Assembly: GCA_950022655.1 (NCBI GenBank)
Contig: OX465584.1
Coordinates: 61,382,841-61,446,840 of the forward strand
Reading direction: 5' to 3'
Source of the DNA: Alentia gelatinosa
Lineage: Eukaryota; Annelida; Polychaeta; Phyllodocida; Polynoidae
Length of the DNA: 64,000 bases
In this document: piece by piece, positions 31,326 through 42,426 of the stretch
Layout of the letters: each line of letters starts with the position of its first letter
Numbering within the stretch: the stretch's first letter is position 1
Notes under the pieces: model-generated
Told to the model about the DNA's origin: nothing
What the model saw: only the letters and a program-made list of their open reading frames with translations
The model's database searches: none
Program-made: the position numbers and the translations under genes

Positions 31326-31660
31326 CTAATGTAACCGCCACCGCTTGCCACTTCCGGTCCCGGCCCGCCTCGCGCGCAATAAAACGATCTGATTGGTCGA
31401 CGCCGGCCGGCGGGTAGACTAAGATGGACGCGGCAATTTGATTAGGGCCCGGCCCGTCTCGCTAGGGGTGATCTAAGCACAACTAACAAGTTTTGTTTGT
31501 GTCTGTCATGGGCACCGGAAGATTGCCGCTTAATTGGCGAGAGATAAAAACATCCGCGCGACAAAATAGTCCGCGGCAAGGCTTCCGGTGACAAAAAAAG
31601 TAGTTCCAGTTATACGCGGATGTTTTTTATTGTGTTGGCGGGCGCCGTTGTTTGGTGGAT
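31326..31660. promoter_or_regulatory. CpG-rich, promoter-like island
   Basis: Sudden rise in CpG (ggcccgcctcgcgcgc, gtcgacgccggccggcgggt). Contains acttccggt (31354 region, ETS type), ctgattggtc (CCAAT box in reverse, NF-Y type), taagatggacgcgg (near YY1) and caccggaagattgccg (ETS type again). A partial inverted repeat (aaaaacatccgcgcg / acgcggatgttttttat, and caccggaag / cttccggtg) could mean that it is a mobile element. It could be the 5' end of the gene whose exon lies at 48914; no donor site is convincing. Confidence 0.4.
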
Positions 31661-31875
31661 AATGAATCACTCCGCATGTGTCATGGAAAATAGTTCCCCG
31701 CTTTACATTTTATGTACATATGTTGAAGGGTGGTTGTACGGCAATTTAACACCACCGATGCGGGTGTGATTACACCCTATATGTGGTGTTATACCGTCAG
31801 AACCTGCCTCATGGCCAACACTAATTGCATTGTTTTAGCGGCACCAGTGTGGAATGAGGTGGTGGATTTAATTGT
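31661..31875. other. Spacer
   Basis: Short inverted-repeat traces (ccgcatgtgtcatgg, accgatgcgggtgtg). Nothing else. Confidence 0.3.
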
Positions 31876-32740
31876 GTTTCCCCCGGCTCATCCATGACTA
31901 ATTAGACAGTGATTGCAATACCCTACTCCGGCCATATCCTCCGCCGATTGAGAACGGGTGTCAGTGATGTTGTGATTTTAACGGGATATCTATATACTTG
32001 TATATATCATCAGAGTGTGCTCGCATACCCTATATACATTGCCTAAAGCCCAATAAACATCAACAGATTCAGGATTGAATGGTTAGTTCCCAAATCGTAT
32101 AGGAGTCGGTGAACATGTCCCAGGTGAATTATGTAATACCTCGTCCTATGTCGGCCACCCTATATCAAGCGCCATTTACCAACATTTTATTGTCGGCGAC
32201 TAGATTTATCAAAATGTTGATAAAGAAAGGTATATATTAATGTTCTTAAATCGGTCGATGTGTATTGGGCTTAAAAGTTAGAGGAGCCCCCGGCTTATCG
32301 ATGACTAATTAGACACTGATTGCAATACCCTACTCCGGCCATATCCTCCGCCGATTGAGAACGGGTGTCAGTGATGTTGTGATTTTAACGGGATATCTCC
32401 TTGGATATATTATAAGAGCCTGCTCGCACAGGTTATATACACTACATTGCCTAAAGTCCAATACACATCTACCAATTCAGGATTGAACATGTCCCAGGCG
32501 AATTACGTAATACCTCGTCCTATGACGGTCACCCTATCAAGCGCCATTTACCAACATTTTATTGTCGGCGACTAGATTTATCAAAATGTTGATAAAGAAA
32601 GGTATACATTAATGTTCTGAAATCGGTCGATTTGTATTGGGCCTAAAAGTTAGACCCTACTCCGGCCATATCCTCCGCCAATTGAGAACGGGTGTCAGTG
32701 ATGTTGTGATTTTAACGGGATATCTACTTGGATATATACA
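31876..32740. repeat. Direct repeats with embedded MITE-W copies
   Basis: The block gactaattagacactgattg, tactccggccatatcctccg, gagaacgggtgtcagtgatg, tgattttaacgggatatct occurs at 31895, 32305 and (shortened) 32655. Between them lie two ~230-bp elements (32042-32274 and 32450-32648) with inverted ends like taaagcccaatacacatc and gatgtgtattgggcttaa. Relatives of these ends are at 33110-33290 and 53400-55830. Confidence 0.75.
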
Positions 32741-32885
32741 CAATATTGACTGGTTTCAGATATAAGCGGCCGTATGCTCCGAGGAGTTGACGCGTAGTAA
32801 TATCCAAGCGAATGAGAGGATATTCCGCACAGTCAACTCTGAGGAGCAAACAACCGCTTTTATCTGAAACCACTTTATATTGTAT
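32737..32885. mobile_element. Family-P foldback, best-preserved copy
   Basis: ttgactggtttcagatataa (32745) is mirrored by ttatctgaaaccactttata, and gctccgaggagttgacgcgt by cagtcaactctgaggagca. Tip near ccaagcgaatgagagg. Shows the complete hairpin from which the fragments elsewhere derive. Confidence 0.8.
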
Positions 32886-33070
32886 TTATTATCCACCTTT
32901 TCAGGGCACGTGGCATGTCGATATCAGTTCATTTTAGTTATGCACTATTCTTCCGTATGCACTATTTTTCCGTATGCGCCACCCGGAGCATACAACATGT
33001 CCGTATGCGCCGGGTATGTCCATACAAACCCCCTATGTGTTTTGTTTGGACACTTTGTATTATGTGGATA
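32886..33070. repeat. Dispersed element carrying the 73-bp satellite sequence
   Basis: 33010-33065 (gtccatacaaaccccctatg, tgttttgtttggacactttg) is the reverse complement of the core of the 14.5-kb satellite unit. Also carries repeated tatgcactattctt / tatgcactatttttccgtat. It lies directly beside the family-P hairpin, as at 15.3-15.5 kb. Confidence 0.7.
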
Positions 33071-33440
33071 ATGAATTATTAGAGCGTGCTCGCATACCCA
33101 ATATACACTGCCTTAAGTCAAATAAACATCAACAGATTCGGGATTGAATGATTAGTTCCCAAATCAAATAAAAGTCAGTGACCTTGTCCCAGGCGAATTA
33201 CGTAATACCTCTCCCTGTGTCGGTTACCCAATAAAGCGCCATTTACCAACATTTCGCTGTCGGCGACTAGATTTATCAACAGACTCTGACAGGGCATACT
33301 GAGGGAAATCCAGGCGCAAAGTTTCCAGTCGCAATTGCTGGTTCACAGAAATATTTGAGTGTACCTTGTGACTGGGCGTACTGGATTTGGAACGTCCAGT
33401 TTCAAGCGCAGTACCCCCAGTCTGAGACTGGAGATACCAT
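33071..33440. repeat. MITE-W fragment and spacer
   Basis: 33110-33290 (aataaacatcaacagattcg, ggattgaatgattagttccc, gcgaattacgtaatacctc, gtcggcgactagatttatca) matches the 32.0-kb elements. 33380-33430 is unassigned. Confidence 0.6.
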
Positions 33441-33447
33441 TCGCAAG

Positions 33448-33474
33448 CCCCCCCCCCCCCCACACACACACACA
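33448..33474. repeat. Poly-C / (CA)n microsatellite
   Basis: A run of C followed by acacacacacacac. Confidence 0.9.
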
Positions 33475-33538
33475 CCTCTAGTCGCACAATATGAACTTGC
33501 CTTAGAGTGCAACACAGCCACCACGGCCCCCACACACA

Positions 33539-33960
33539 TAAAGGCAGGCGTCCACCAACCACGACAAGGCTACGACAATAGCTTTCCGACAAGGTCCACG
33601 ACAGGCCTACGATTGGAGGCCTGGTCATAGCCTTGTCGTTGTTGGTGGACCCTAGTTCCCGACAAGAGTCTAAGACAAGGCCACAACAGGCTGCGACTGG
33701 AAGCTTGTCGGGGGGCCTGTCAGGCATGTTCGATTTTTGCCACGACTGGAGCCTTGTCGTGGAGTGTTGTGGTTTCTTCCGTATCACTGTCGTAGTGTGT
33801 CGGAACCATGGACGCCTTTTTTACGGGAACCAGCAACGTCTACGACACGCCCCGACACCGCTGTCGTAAAGCCCCTCTTCTCACGACAAAGCTGCGACAA
33901 GTCGCCGATAGGAAATTTCTTGTTCTAGCCTTGTCGTGGTTGGTGGACACCCGCCTTTAA
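33539..33960. mobile_element. MITE with termini related to MITE-G
   Basis: About 415 bases. Ends aggcaggcgtccaccaacca and tggttggtggacacccgcct, flanked by TAA on each side (33539-33541, 33958-33960). The terminal ggcgtccacc and cacga steps match MITE-G, but the interior (cgacaaggctacgac and cttgtcg repeated) does not. Several direct and inverted ccttgtcg units occur inside. Plausibly a PIF/Harbinger-type relative. Confidence 0.75.
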
Positions 33961-34100
33961 GCCCTTTTCCATTAGCTGACAAAAACAGTGTAGATTTTCT
34001 GTGTTCACCTAATAGCCTATTTACTTTAGGCGTTAGCAGTGCTAAAGGTCCGTCGGTAGGTCTTGACCGTACTCTTCTGCCAATGGAAACGGGCCTATAC
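33961..34100. mobile_element. Short relative of the CCGTTTCCATTGG MITE
   Basis: Left gcccttttccattagctgac, right ctgccaatggaaacgggcct. It abuts the preceding MITE at its right-hand TAA, so the two insertions share an edge. Confidence 0.55.
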
Positions 34101-34500
34101 TCTACCCATTACAACGCTCCTCAAAGTCCCTCAAAACTCCCAGAGCACTGTGCATACGCCATCGTGTAGGTCGGGGAGGTGTGTGCTCTAAGCATGGCAC
34201 TTGGGATGCCCAGGGGAAAAGGGTGATTTTTGTTTATTTCACGAAGAGTGTACAGTAAAACTCAGCTTCTGTAAACGATTATCTTACCCCTGGTATTTTT
34301 GTCCCATGGACTTAACATTGGGTATTCGTTCTCCATGCCTCTACGTCACCGGAACCTCGTGGACCAATGACGGAAATCAAAGTGGTTTACTTTTTTCTAC
34401 TGATAAAACACGAGTCGGTCAAACATTATTTCATATTCCTATATACCGATTATTATTGTACTAACTAGAGTTACATACCGCTGCTGGGGGGTGCATTAAA
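34101..34500. other. Spacer with a first-half remnant of a bipartite element
   Basis: 34279-34345 reads cttacccctggtatttttgt, cccatggacttaacattggg and attcgttctcc, the left end of the bipartite module as at 47745. No clear right end or hairpin. Confidence 0.45.
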
Positions 34501-34989
34501 AATAAGTTATGTGTCGAGGTTGACGTTTTCGTCCCGCTCTCATGTTTTCGTCCGGCTCTGACGATTTCGTCCCGCTCTGATCACGTGATACAATATAGTC
34601 ATTTGCTTCGGAAGTGTTTCGGGTAAAGAATTAAGCATTTTTATGGATATTTGAAGGTATATAAGAATAGGGAAACCAAGTACCGGTAAGCAAAAGTCAA
34701 ATTTACTCGGTAAGGTTTGGAAAAATTACTGCCCGCGGCTTATGCCTTGGGCAGTAATTTTTCCAAGCCTTACCTCGTAACTTTGAACTTTTGCTTACCG
34801 GAACATAGTTTCCCTCTATTCGGTACTGTCCACTATACCCCATTCTTCAAATCTGGTACATAAACAAACCAAAACAACTCAGAACACATTTTATTCATGC
34901 ACCCTCACCCTATCTCCATATATCCCTCTATGTTATAAAGTCGATTGAATCTGATTAGACGAAACAGCATGATAAACCACACGATAATC
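34501..34989. repeat. Short tandem repeat and imperfect hairpin
   Basis: 34520-34580: three copies of a 23-27-base unit (ttcgtcccgctct). 34688-34802: inverted repeat with arms taccggtaagcaaaagtcaa and gaacttttgcttaccgg, inner stem ggaaaaattactgccc / gggcagtaatttttcc, tip gcggcttatgcc. Confidence 0.75.
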
Positions 34990-34991
34990 TC

Positions 34992-35148
34992 TGACGTCAC
35001 TGGTTTCTCCCCTTCCGAGTGGACTATGGCAATATTGTGTTACGTCATTGATGACATGACGTAGAGCTGAGTGTGATGTGTGACGTCATACTGCCACTGA
35101 TGGGGCTCGTGTGACGTCACCATATTAACGAGATTACCAAGATGGCTG
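34992..35148. promoter_or_regulatory. Cluster of CRE sites with a YY1-like motif
   Basis: Three consensus tgacgtca sites (34992-34999, 35081-35088, 35112-35119), two near-CRE sites (tacgtcatt at 35041, catgacgtag at 35055-35064), and ccaagatggctg (35137-35148), close to the YY1 site that often lies at animal start sites. Spaced over 157 bases with no repeat unit that would explain them. Typical of a CREB/ATF-controlled promoter or enhancer. No adjacent exon is identified. Confidence 0.5.
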
Positions 35149-35149
35149 T

Positions 35150-35400
35150 AAATATATCCACGGCTATCATAAACTGAGCGATGTTAGTAGCTCCACATGG
35201 GTCATTTCTAACCAGCTGGTTCACATACTACAGACAACTCTGTCCATATCATCTTAGGAAAATGTATTCTTCATTAACAGACATGCAACAAAGATGTAGA
35301 TCTACACGTTAGAAGTACACAATCCTGAAAAGAATGAATGATTAATTTGGGTGTAATTTCTAGGGATATATTACCCATTGAGTGGGTCACAGATGATGGG
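35150..35400. other. Spacer
   Basis: Nothing recognised. Confidence 0.3.
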
Positions 35401-36093
35401 ATTCCTGTACCTCAGAGGGTGTTTGTCTGTGACAGATCCTGCTGAGATTTATGTACCTCACAGGGTGTTTGTCTGAGACAGATCCTGCTGAGATTCATGT
35501 ACCTCACAGGGTGTTTGTCTGTGACAGATCCTGCTGAGATTCATGTACCTCAGAGGGTGTTTGTCTGAGACAAATCCTGCTGAGATTCATGTACCCCACA
35601 GGGTTTTTCTCTGAGACAAATCCTGCTGAGATTTGTGTCCCTTACAGGGTGTTTGTCCGAGACAAATCCTGCTGAGATTCATGTACCTCACAGGGTGTTT
35701 GTCTCAGACAGATCCTGCTGAGATTCATGTACCTCACAGGGTGTTTGTTCGAGACAAATCCTGCTGAGGTTCATGTACCTCACAGGGTGTTTGTCTGTGA
35801 CAGATCCTGCTGAGATTCATGTACCCCACAGGGTTTTTCTCTGAGACAAATCCTGCTGAGATTTGTGTCCCTTACAGGGTGTTTGTTCGAGACAAATCCT
35901 GCTGAGGTTCATGTACCTCACAGGGTGTTTGCCTGTGACAAATCCTGAAAAAGATTCATGTACCACACAGGGTGTTTATCGGAGACAAATCCTGCTGATA
36001 TTCATGTACCACACAGGGTGTTTGTCTAAGACAAAACCTGCAGAGATTCATCTACCTCACAGGGTGTTTGTCTGAGACAAATCCTGCTGGGAT
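35401..36093. repeat. 46-bp minisatellite, about 15 copies
   Basis: Unit attcatgtacctcacagggt / gtttgtctgagacagatcct / gctgag, at 35401, 35447, 35493 and so on. Units alternate between gacagatcc and gacaaatcc. Two adjacent units (ccccacagggtttttctctg, then atttgtgtcccttacagggt) recur as a pair at 35590 and 35820, a sign of block duplication. No spacers, so not CRISPR-like. Confidence 0.95.
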
Positions 36094-36700
36094 TTTGTAC
36101 TGGAACACAATCTTTTCATCCAAATTGTAGGTTTCCATTTCCCTGAGACATGTTTTATCCACTGTAAATTTTGGCATCATTTACCCTAAAAGATACAGAA
36201 TCTCATGAGATCTTGAACCATGTGAGGTACACAAATCCTACCGTGTGAATTCCACTTTATGTTTGTCACAATTTTCCCGTCGACTCAATAGGTTCCTGTT
36301 TCTAGGAACAATTTAGTACCCATTATGAATTGTTATTCTAAGTCGGGTATTCCTCTTTGAATTTTTTATAATTCAGTGATTGAATTTGATGTAGCGTGTT
36401 GGTATTCGTGTGCAATGTTGGATTAAAAAACACCTGATGCAAATTAAAGGCCATTCGGATCAATAACCGTGTACGTCCGTACTAAGAAAAGTGGAAAATC
36501 GAATAAGAATACATTCTAATGGTAATAGCTAAATGAAAATCTAAAAGAAAGTTCAGTTGCGAAAAGTATAGACTGTCGGTAGGCAGTCGCCCATATATGG
36601 TAATACCAAGCATGTGCATAGGACTCTTGAAGCCAATTTCTAAAGGCCGACGAAAATGGCATCGATTAAATCAATGTACGGTACAGTTTTATTTCCGTTA
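36094..36700. other. Unassigned spacer
   Basis: No gene or repeat that I can support. Confidence 0.3.
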
Positions 36701-36707
36701 TACCCCT

Positions 36708-37190
36708 TCCGATGGCACCACGGACCGATGGCACCTGGACTGATGGCACCTCTTTTCAGTTTCACCTGGACTGATGGCACCACGTGGCTAGACTGCTGGA
36801 ACAACTATCTTTTTACCTGAACATGGGCAACACTTGATATTTATATAGTGTGCAGTATGCAATAGTCATGTAATAACTGTGTTGCCAGTATAGTTTTCAG
36901 GTGGTGTTTTTGTGATTTCTGAAAAGAAATCTTCATGAACACTTGGCCACGGAGATCCCACCACTGCTGCTGTGTCTTTTTTTCTTCTTTAATCATCACA
37001 TAGATTCTCCTATATGCGATTATAATATACCTGGTAGTTGAAAAGTGGTGGACAGTATAACCTAGCAACAACCATCAGTCTAAGTGAGTGGTGCCATCAG
37101 TCCAGGTAGTGGTGCCATCGGTCTAGGAAAAATGTTGCCATCGGTCCGAAGAGGTGCCATCAGTCCAGGTGCCATCGGTCCGTGGTGCGA
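36708..37190. mobile_element. Foldback element with perfect 37-bp inverted repeats
   Basis: 36718-36754 is the exact reverse complement of 37149-37185. Each end has repeated gatggcacc units (gaccgatggcacc, gactgatggcacc), and further partial repeats lie inside (36765-36785, 37075-37140). The centre contains a minus-strand frame of 76 codons (36841-37071) with no known motif. About 480 bases. Confidence 0.85.
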
Positions 37191-37930
37191 CACACTCCAA
37201 CAGAGTCCTTCCAATAGGCCTACAATTTGAAAATTACTGATCGTAGCCAAATCGTAGCACCGATTTCTACGATTACCTCCCGACACGCCACGATTGGAAA
37301 TGCCAATCGTAGATAAGATAAGAATCAACATGTTGGATTTTTATATTTTTACGAGGCGTATCGAGAGAGGACCTGCTCCTACCGCGTTGGGACCACGAAT
37401 CCCATGTTGTATTTTTTCACAGCCTATCATAGCCTATTGCAGCCTATCGCTGGCTAATCATAGCCAAGGAGTATAATTCATCGGTCGGATCTCGACAGAG
37501 CTCTACGATTCAAGGCCTCTTCCAAATACCTCATGATAGGCTATGATTTTGCATTTCCAATAGGATATTAGAGTTCGTCAGCAATTATATTTTCTCTCTT
37601 TCTCCAATATCGAGTCCATCGACAACAAAATCGACTTGGGTTGAATTTGTTAGATGGGTATGTTGTCAGTCAGTGTCAGAATACTGAGACCTAACTTAAA
37701 TTAACATTGAATCTTGGAAAATATTGACACTGATACCACACAACCATTTACGTTTACAAAGAAACAGAATGTTTAGAAAATCGCACAGTTGATCTGCTAA
37801 AACTAATATCCATTCCATCTTAGCCCCATCACTCTGTATATTTGTTATGTATTCTATAGTTAGTTTGTAAGATGGTTTTAAAATCTTTGTATCTCTTTGT
37901 ATTATAAAATAGCATATCATCTTACTATAA
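37191..37930. other. Degenerate palindromic sequence and spacer
   Basis: 37200-37320 has repeated atcgtag and ctacgatt steps, and 37420-37560 has agcctatcatagcctattgc and tgataggctatgatttt, the ends of an eroded element. Rest unassigned. Confidence 0.4.
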
Positions 37931-37936
37931 CATGTC

Positions 37937-38272
37937 TATTTAAACCACCCCTCTCATAAGATCCTATACTCTTTAAGTCGTATTCTGTACTCTCACTACG
38001 CTCTATGGAGAAGAATTTTTAAAGACTTAGGCTTAGAGCCTTGAGAATCCACTGGCCTGCCTCACGTGCTAAAGAAGTACATCAATGCAACCCAAAGATT
38101 CCTATAATCTCAATGATGCCACCTAGCGGGAATACAGTGTGCCAGTGGATTCTCAAGGCCCTTAGCCCAGTTCGTTAAGAATTCTTCTCCCATAGAGTGC
38201 AGTGAGAACCTTGTACAGAATATGACTTAGAGAGTGTGAGAATTTATGAGAGGGGTGCTTAAAACTACTTTG
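37937..38272. mobile_element. 336-bp foldback element
   Basis: Ends tttaaaccacccctctcata and tatgagaggggtgcttaaa; inner arms ctctcactacgctctatgga / cccatagagtgcagtgagaa and gccttgagaatccactgg / ccagtggattctcaaggc. A diverged copy lies at 55052-55255. The cacccct terminal run recalls the bipartite elements. Confidence 0.85.
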
Positions 38273-39595
38273 ATATTGTAACTGTCCTGAAAAAGTATAA
38301 TATCCATATATTGTACTACTCCCATACAATGGAAGACCGCCCGTACCGCGAATTATTGGATTGATAAAAAAAAAAGATAAATAAATAAAAGAAAAGCTTC
38401 AAATAAAGGCCAAACCATCTGAACAATTGCGAAGAAAAGCGGCATCGCCTGTGCTGGCTTTGTTTGTTGGCAGAGAAGGCCAGTGTACATGGGTCTATGA
38501 TAAAATGTAAATCCGTATTTAGACATGGCTAACACAGCACATTGTCAAAATTTACATTTTGCATCGGCGCCATGTTCACCACACAATATCAGCCGATTGG
38601 ACAAATAGAACCGCAGCTACGACTCGTCATCATCAAAGCGGAAACAGTCCCGCAGAAAAGCCACCACTGTCACTCTCCCCCCAGATTCTGTGACAAGAAA
38701 ACTCATTGATCTTCCATACTGGACTGCCTAAGCCTACGCTGTGGTGTTGGCAGTTGTGCGTTATCAAAATAACACGTTGTTTTCTCTGGACCGCGTCAGG
38801 GTAACGTTGCATCAATCAACATGGGTACCGCTAGTTGGTAATTGATATTAATTCACAAACACTCCGTTGGCAGTTGCTCTGGACTAGTTTTAATCGCGAT
38901 CTTTCATCAGGGGGTGTTTTACGATAAATTGGTTCGCCTCAGTTTTCCCCCGGATTTAATGGCCTTTCAGGAGCTGCCAGGGCTCGGCGTTTCTTGCAGT
39001 TCCTCTGTTTTTGTGTAGATTTAATACGTCGTAATAGACGGATAGCATGCTAGAGAGCTCGCAAACTGGGTGAAGGTGGTTTCATGCCAATAAAAATGCC
39101 CTAGTTATCGTGTGTGTCAAGAATTACCACTACCTATGAAACATCGATAAATAATTTAACATTCATTTGAGTCTCTGCTACTTAAATAAAGTGGATTTCT
39201 TGCATACTATAGTATTTGATTTTCTTTCTGGAAATCTTTTGCATAGTTGGGGAATCAAGTCTGATTTTGTCATCTTAATAACAATTCAATTTAATTCAAT
39301 TCTGTTTAAAGCTGGAAAGTGTCATATCTATGTTCATATAGATAATGTTCAAATCATTGAGGTACCAACTAAATATATTATTGATTGTATTAGAATACAC
39401 TTCATTATGATTCCATGTATATCATATGATATTGTTGAAAAGGACATGAACTTCAAAGTGCTCAAATATAGGTAAATTCAAATAAAAAGTAATCAAATAG
39501 GAAAGTCTTCAAGTTCTATCTAAATCTAAAGGAAGATCATAAAATAAAAGTTCCCACATCGAAATCCCAGAAACAGCAACTTACCGTGTTTATTG
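38273..39595. other. Unassigned AT-rich spacer
   Basis: No recognisable gene. A-rich tract at 38368-38395. A plus-strand frame at 39167-39475 has no motif. Confidence 0.3.
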
Positions 39596-39599
39596 GCAT

Positions 39600-39700
39600 G
39601 ATTCAAATGTTTGAATTGCTTTATTTATTGATTATTGTTATAAGGGTTATAGCTCTTATAACAATAATCAATAAATAAAGCAATTCAAACATTTTGAATC
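39600..39700. repeat. Long near-perfect hairpin (45-bp arms)
   Basis: gattcaaatgtttgaattgc (39600 on) through ttgttataag pairs with cttataacaataatc through attttgaatc (39655-39700), with one extra base in the right arm and a 10-base loop ggttatagct. AT-rich throughout. Confidence 0.95.
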
Positions 39701-39839
39701 ATTGTAGTATTACATCAATGTTTTGAATCAGCTACAATAAATCACCTTATTCCCAAAGGTTATGTCTTTGCCCAATCTCCATTAGAATGGGAAAGTTTCC
39801 ACTATTGCATTGCCTTACACTTCACGAAAACCACCGTTT

Positions 39840-40205
39840 TATTCATATATACGCCATCACGGAAGTGCATGTACTGGCTGAATATTGACTTGTTTTCATT
39901 TATATACGCCCAGGCTTTATATACAACAGACGCATCTTGGCTGTATTTCACACCCGGCGTATGTGAGAGAAAATACCGTCTGCCCCCGCCCCCTCCCGCC
40001 CCTTTGTGTTGGTAGGAGTATAGGTGTCCTCAGTAGGAAGCCCTCCCCCCACCCCCCGCCACCTCCCCCCGCCCGCTCTCAGTGAAGCCCTGTTCACAGG
40101 ACGCTTATATATGCCTCCAGATGAGGTGTATACACATGGGGATTAGGACGACCTTGTAGACGCAAAATACCTACTCATATACGCCCGGCGCATTTATATG
40201 TAAAA
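39840..40205. other. C-rich tracts and repeated atatacgccc motif
   Basis: ttcatatatacgccatc, tttatatacgcccaggct and tcatatacgcccggcgcat (39842, 39900, 40174) surround two C-rich runs (39979-40000, 40042-40076). Possibly the ends of an old element. Confidence 0.4.
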
Positions 40206-40309
40206 TGATGCATCGTTTTTGTGCAGTGTTACTTCTGGTAAGTTTCTTCAACCACCATGAAACGTTGACAATGCTGTGCACAGTTGATTTGAATTGTGAA
40301 AATGTAACA

Positions 40310-40618
40310 GCTATGGATAAATGTTGTATACAGTTCATGTCCTTTATCTCACAATGTTATTTTTTCTCCATAGACGTAACATTGAGAACTCATTTCTAAC
40401 GCCCATTAGATATTTGGGAAAAATGTATAATGGGGAATTATGTCAGAAATGTTAGCCCCTTTGTCAATGAGAAGGGTCAGATAAATTCAGAAACCTATTC
40501 CGGCTTAGGGTCAGAGCTCGATCCCATCTTGTTTGAATCGCTACGTAATTCATGCAGCTTCGCCTTGTGAATTACTACATGATTCAAACTCGGTGGGATA
40601 CGAACTCTGACCCTAAAC
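40310..40618. mobile_element. Bipartite foldback element, degenerate copy
   Basis: Hairpin half 40505-40618: ttagggtcagagctcgatcc pairs with ggatacgaactctgacccta; tip cagcttcgccttgtgaa. The first half (to about 40480) keeps ctccatagacgtaacattg and gggtcagataaattc. Related hairpins at 21595, 48175 and 57195. Confidence 0.65.
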
Positions 40619-41385
40619 TTTCATAGGTATCCTGTATAATCTCCAAGTGACTGTGGCACACAATAAACTTCACTAAACAAAAACAGTTGAAATGGCATGA
40701 TTTAGTTTAGGGGTCATCAATTAATGCATACATACTTTATGGATGACCCCACAGTGGAAACTGAACCATTCTATGCCAGCATGAGAGTATGTGAAGGAGG
40801 AGAATTTCTTTTTCTCGATTTGAAAAGGTTTCATTATTTTTAAGCTAATTGAATTTGGCCGTGCTGATGCGAGTCTAATATAAGCAGAGCCGTACCATGG
40901 AGTGAGTTTAATGGTCATTGTCTAACTTATTTACTATCACAATAAATGATTAACACAAAACCGCAATCGAAATGCAACCATGCGTGGAAATCAAAATCCA
41001 ATCAAAGTTAATTTTCTTTATCCTCCTTATTCATGTGATGCAATTATTGACCTGTATTCTTATATCGAATCCCTTTATTCAAAACACAACACAAGAAAAG
41101 TATATATGGGTAAGGCTCACGAAAAGTGTACCATTTTTGTCCCACCTCCATTGTACCTATTTCAGACTAGTTTCTAACAAAACCACATAATTATTATTGC
41201 ATCAATTGATGTTTCCCATCAATCGGTACAACTGGGCAGTATTCCTGAATAGAAAAATTATCAATTTGTGTGGTAGACCTACTGCTATATTGAAGGTCAG
41301 TCTTTCTCATTACATGTCATTGTGGTATGGAAACAAAAAAGAACTCTCACTTAAAAAAGATGTAGGTACCTAGATGCATCTCATA
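40619..41385. other. Unassigned spacer
   Basis: 40709-40760 reads ggggtcatcaattaatgcat / atggatgaccccac, a short inverted pair. No gene. Confidence 0.3.
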
Positions 41386-41389
41386 TATT

Positions 41390-41770
41390 CAAAGATAGTT
41401 GCATTGAGAATCTGATGAATACGCAATACTCCACGAGTTTGGATGGGGCGCAATCGTCAGTGACGATTACAGTACATCCAAACGAGTGGGGTATTGTGTA
41501 TTCATACTATCCGAATGCAGTTCTGGATTTATTTCACCCCTTTCAATGACACTAAATAGCATCACAATATCAGAATAATATGCAAATTACTTCGCAAATC
41601 CAGTTATAGGAACATTTAGATCTCCATGTGGAGATTTTCTTTGAAATCCTGGCTGCTGATTGGTCAATCGCATATGACGTCATCTCGCATTCACCCCGCC
41701 ACGACCATGGCGTAGTTATGTCCCTTTACGTGGGTGATCTTTAAAAATGTTATATTGTGTTGTGTACTGT
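41390..41770. mobile_element. Foldback hairpin followed by dispersed repeat V
   Basis: 41425-41507: arms caatactccacgagtttgga / tccaaacgagtggggtattg around ggggcgcaatcgtcagtgac. 41528 starts tttatttcacccctttcaatg, as in bipartite elements. 41570-41760 (gctgattggtcaatcgcat, accatggcgtagt, ttacgtgggtgatc) matches 58785-58985 inverted; its CCAAT and CRE motifs are therefore repeat-borne. Confidence 0.75.
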
Positions 41771-41902
41771 CTTGTCTTGTCTGTTTCTGTTTGTCTTGTA
41801 TAGTGTTGGTCTTTGTATCTTACCAATTGATATGGAAGATCAAGGTTATCTACCTTTAATGTCAACTTTAATGGTCAATAAATATATTTAAAAAAAAAAA
41901 AA
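41770..41902 (+). mobile_element. 3' end of a retroposed sequence
   Basis: T/G-rich stretch with repeated gtcttgtctgt, then AATAAA at 41877-41882 and an A13 run at 41889-41902. Looks like the polyadenylated tail of a truncated LINE, SINE or processed transcript; no coding part left. Confidence 0.45.
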
Positions 41903-42426
41903 GTTATTCTCATGGCCAAAATTGTACCACGGGTGAAATAAATAGATCCCCCCACCCGTGATGTAAAATCATCGCGACAAAGCTGAACCTCGAGAAAGTT
42001 CGAAAAGGACCCATAATGGTTCATCGGACGTCAAACCAAACAAACAAACATCTACTGGGACTTTATCGGAAGACCCCCGTTCTTATTATCAAACTATTCT
42101 GATCCATTTATAACCAATGAGTCAGTGCAATCACGATCCAATGATGAGTCCCTAAACTGTTGGCCTCCCAGCTCTGAGTTTTCCCCGTTAGTATTCAGCC
42201 AGCTTCCCCACCTTAAAATGCCAATTGTCAGAGTCCCACAGGGGCACCCCCACGTAATGACCATTTAGTTATTTGTTCAGGGAGTGCTTCGATTCCCAAG
42301 TGAGCAACTTCCTTCCATTGACCCCGTTTTAGCGAGCTGCTCTTATTTTCTTGGTATTCGTTGTCATGCGTGGCATGGGGACCCAGCTGGGGGGTGTTGC
42401 ATAATAACAGCACATGGAGAAGCAGG
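41903..42426. other. Unassigned spacer
   Basis: Nothing recognised. Confidence 0.3.

Noticed and set aside
33224..33869. Frames of 78-187 codons on both strands
   Set aside because: They lie across a MITE with repeated CTTGTCG units and have no family motif.
35401..36093. CRISPR-like regular repeats
   Set aside because: The 46-bp units are directly joined with no unique spacers, and the setting is animal DNA.
41640..41710. CCAAT box and CRE as a promoter
   Set aside because: The same motifs occur in an inverted copy at 58.8 kb, so they belong to dispersed repeat V.
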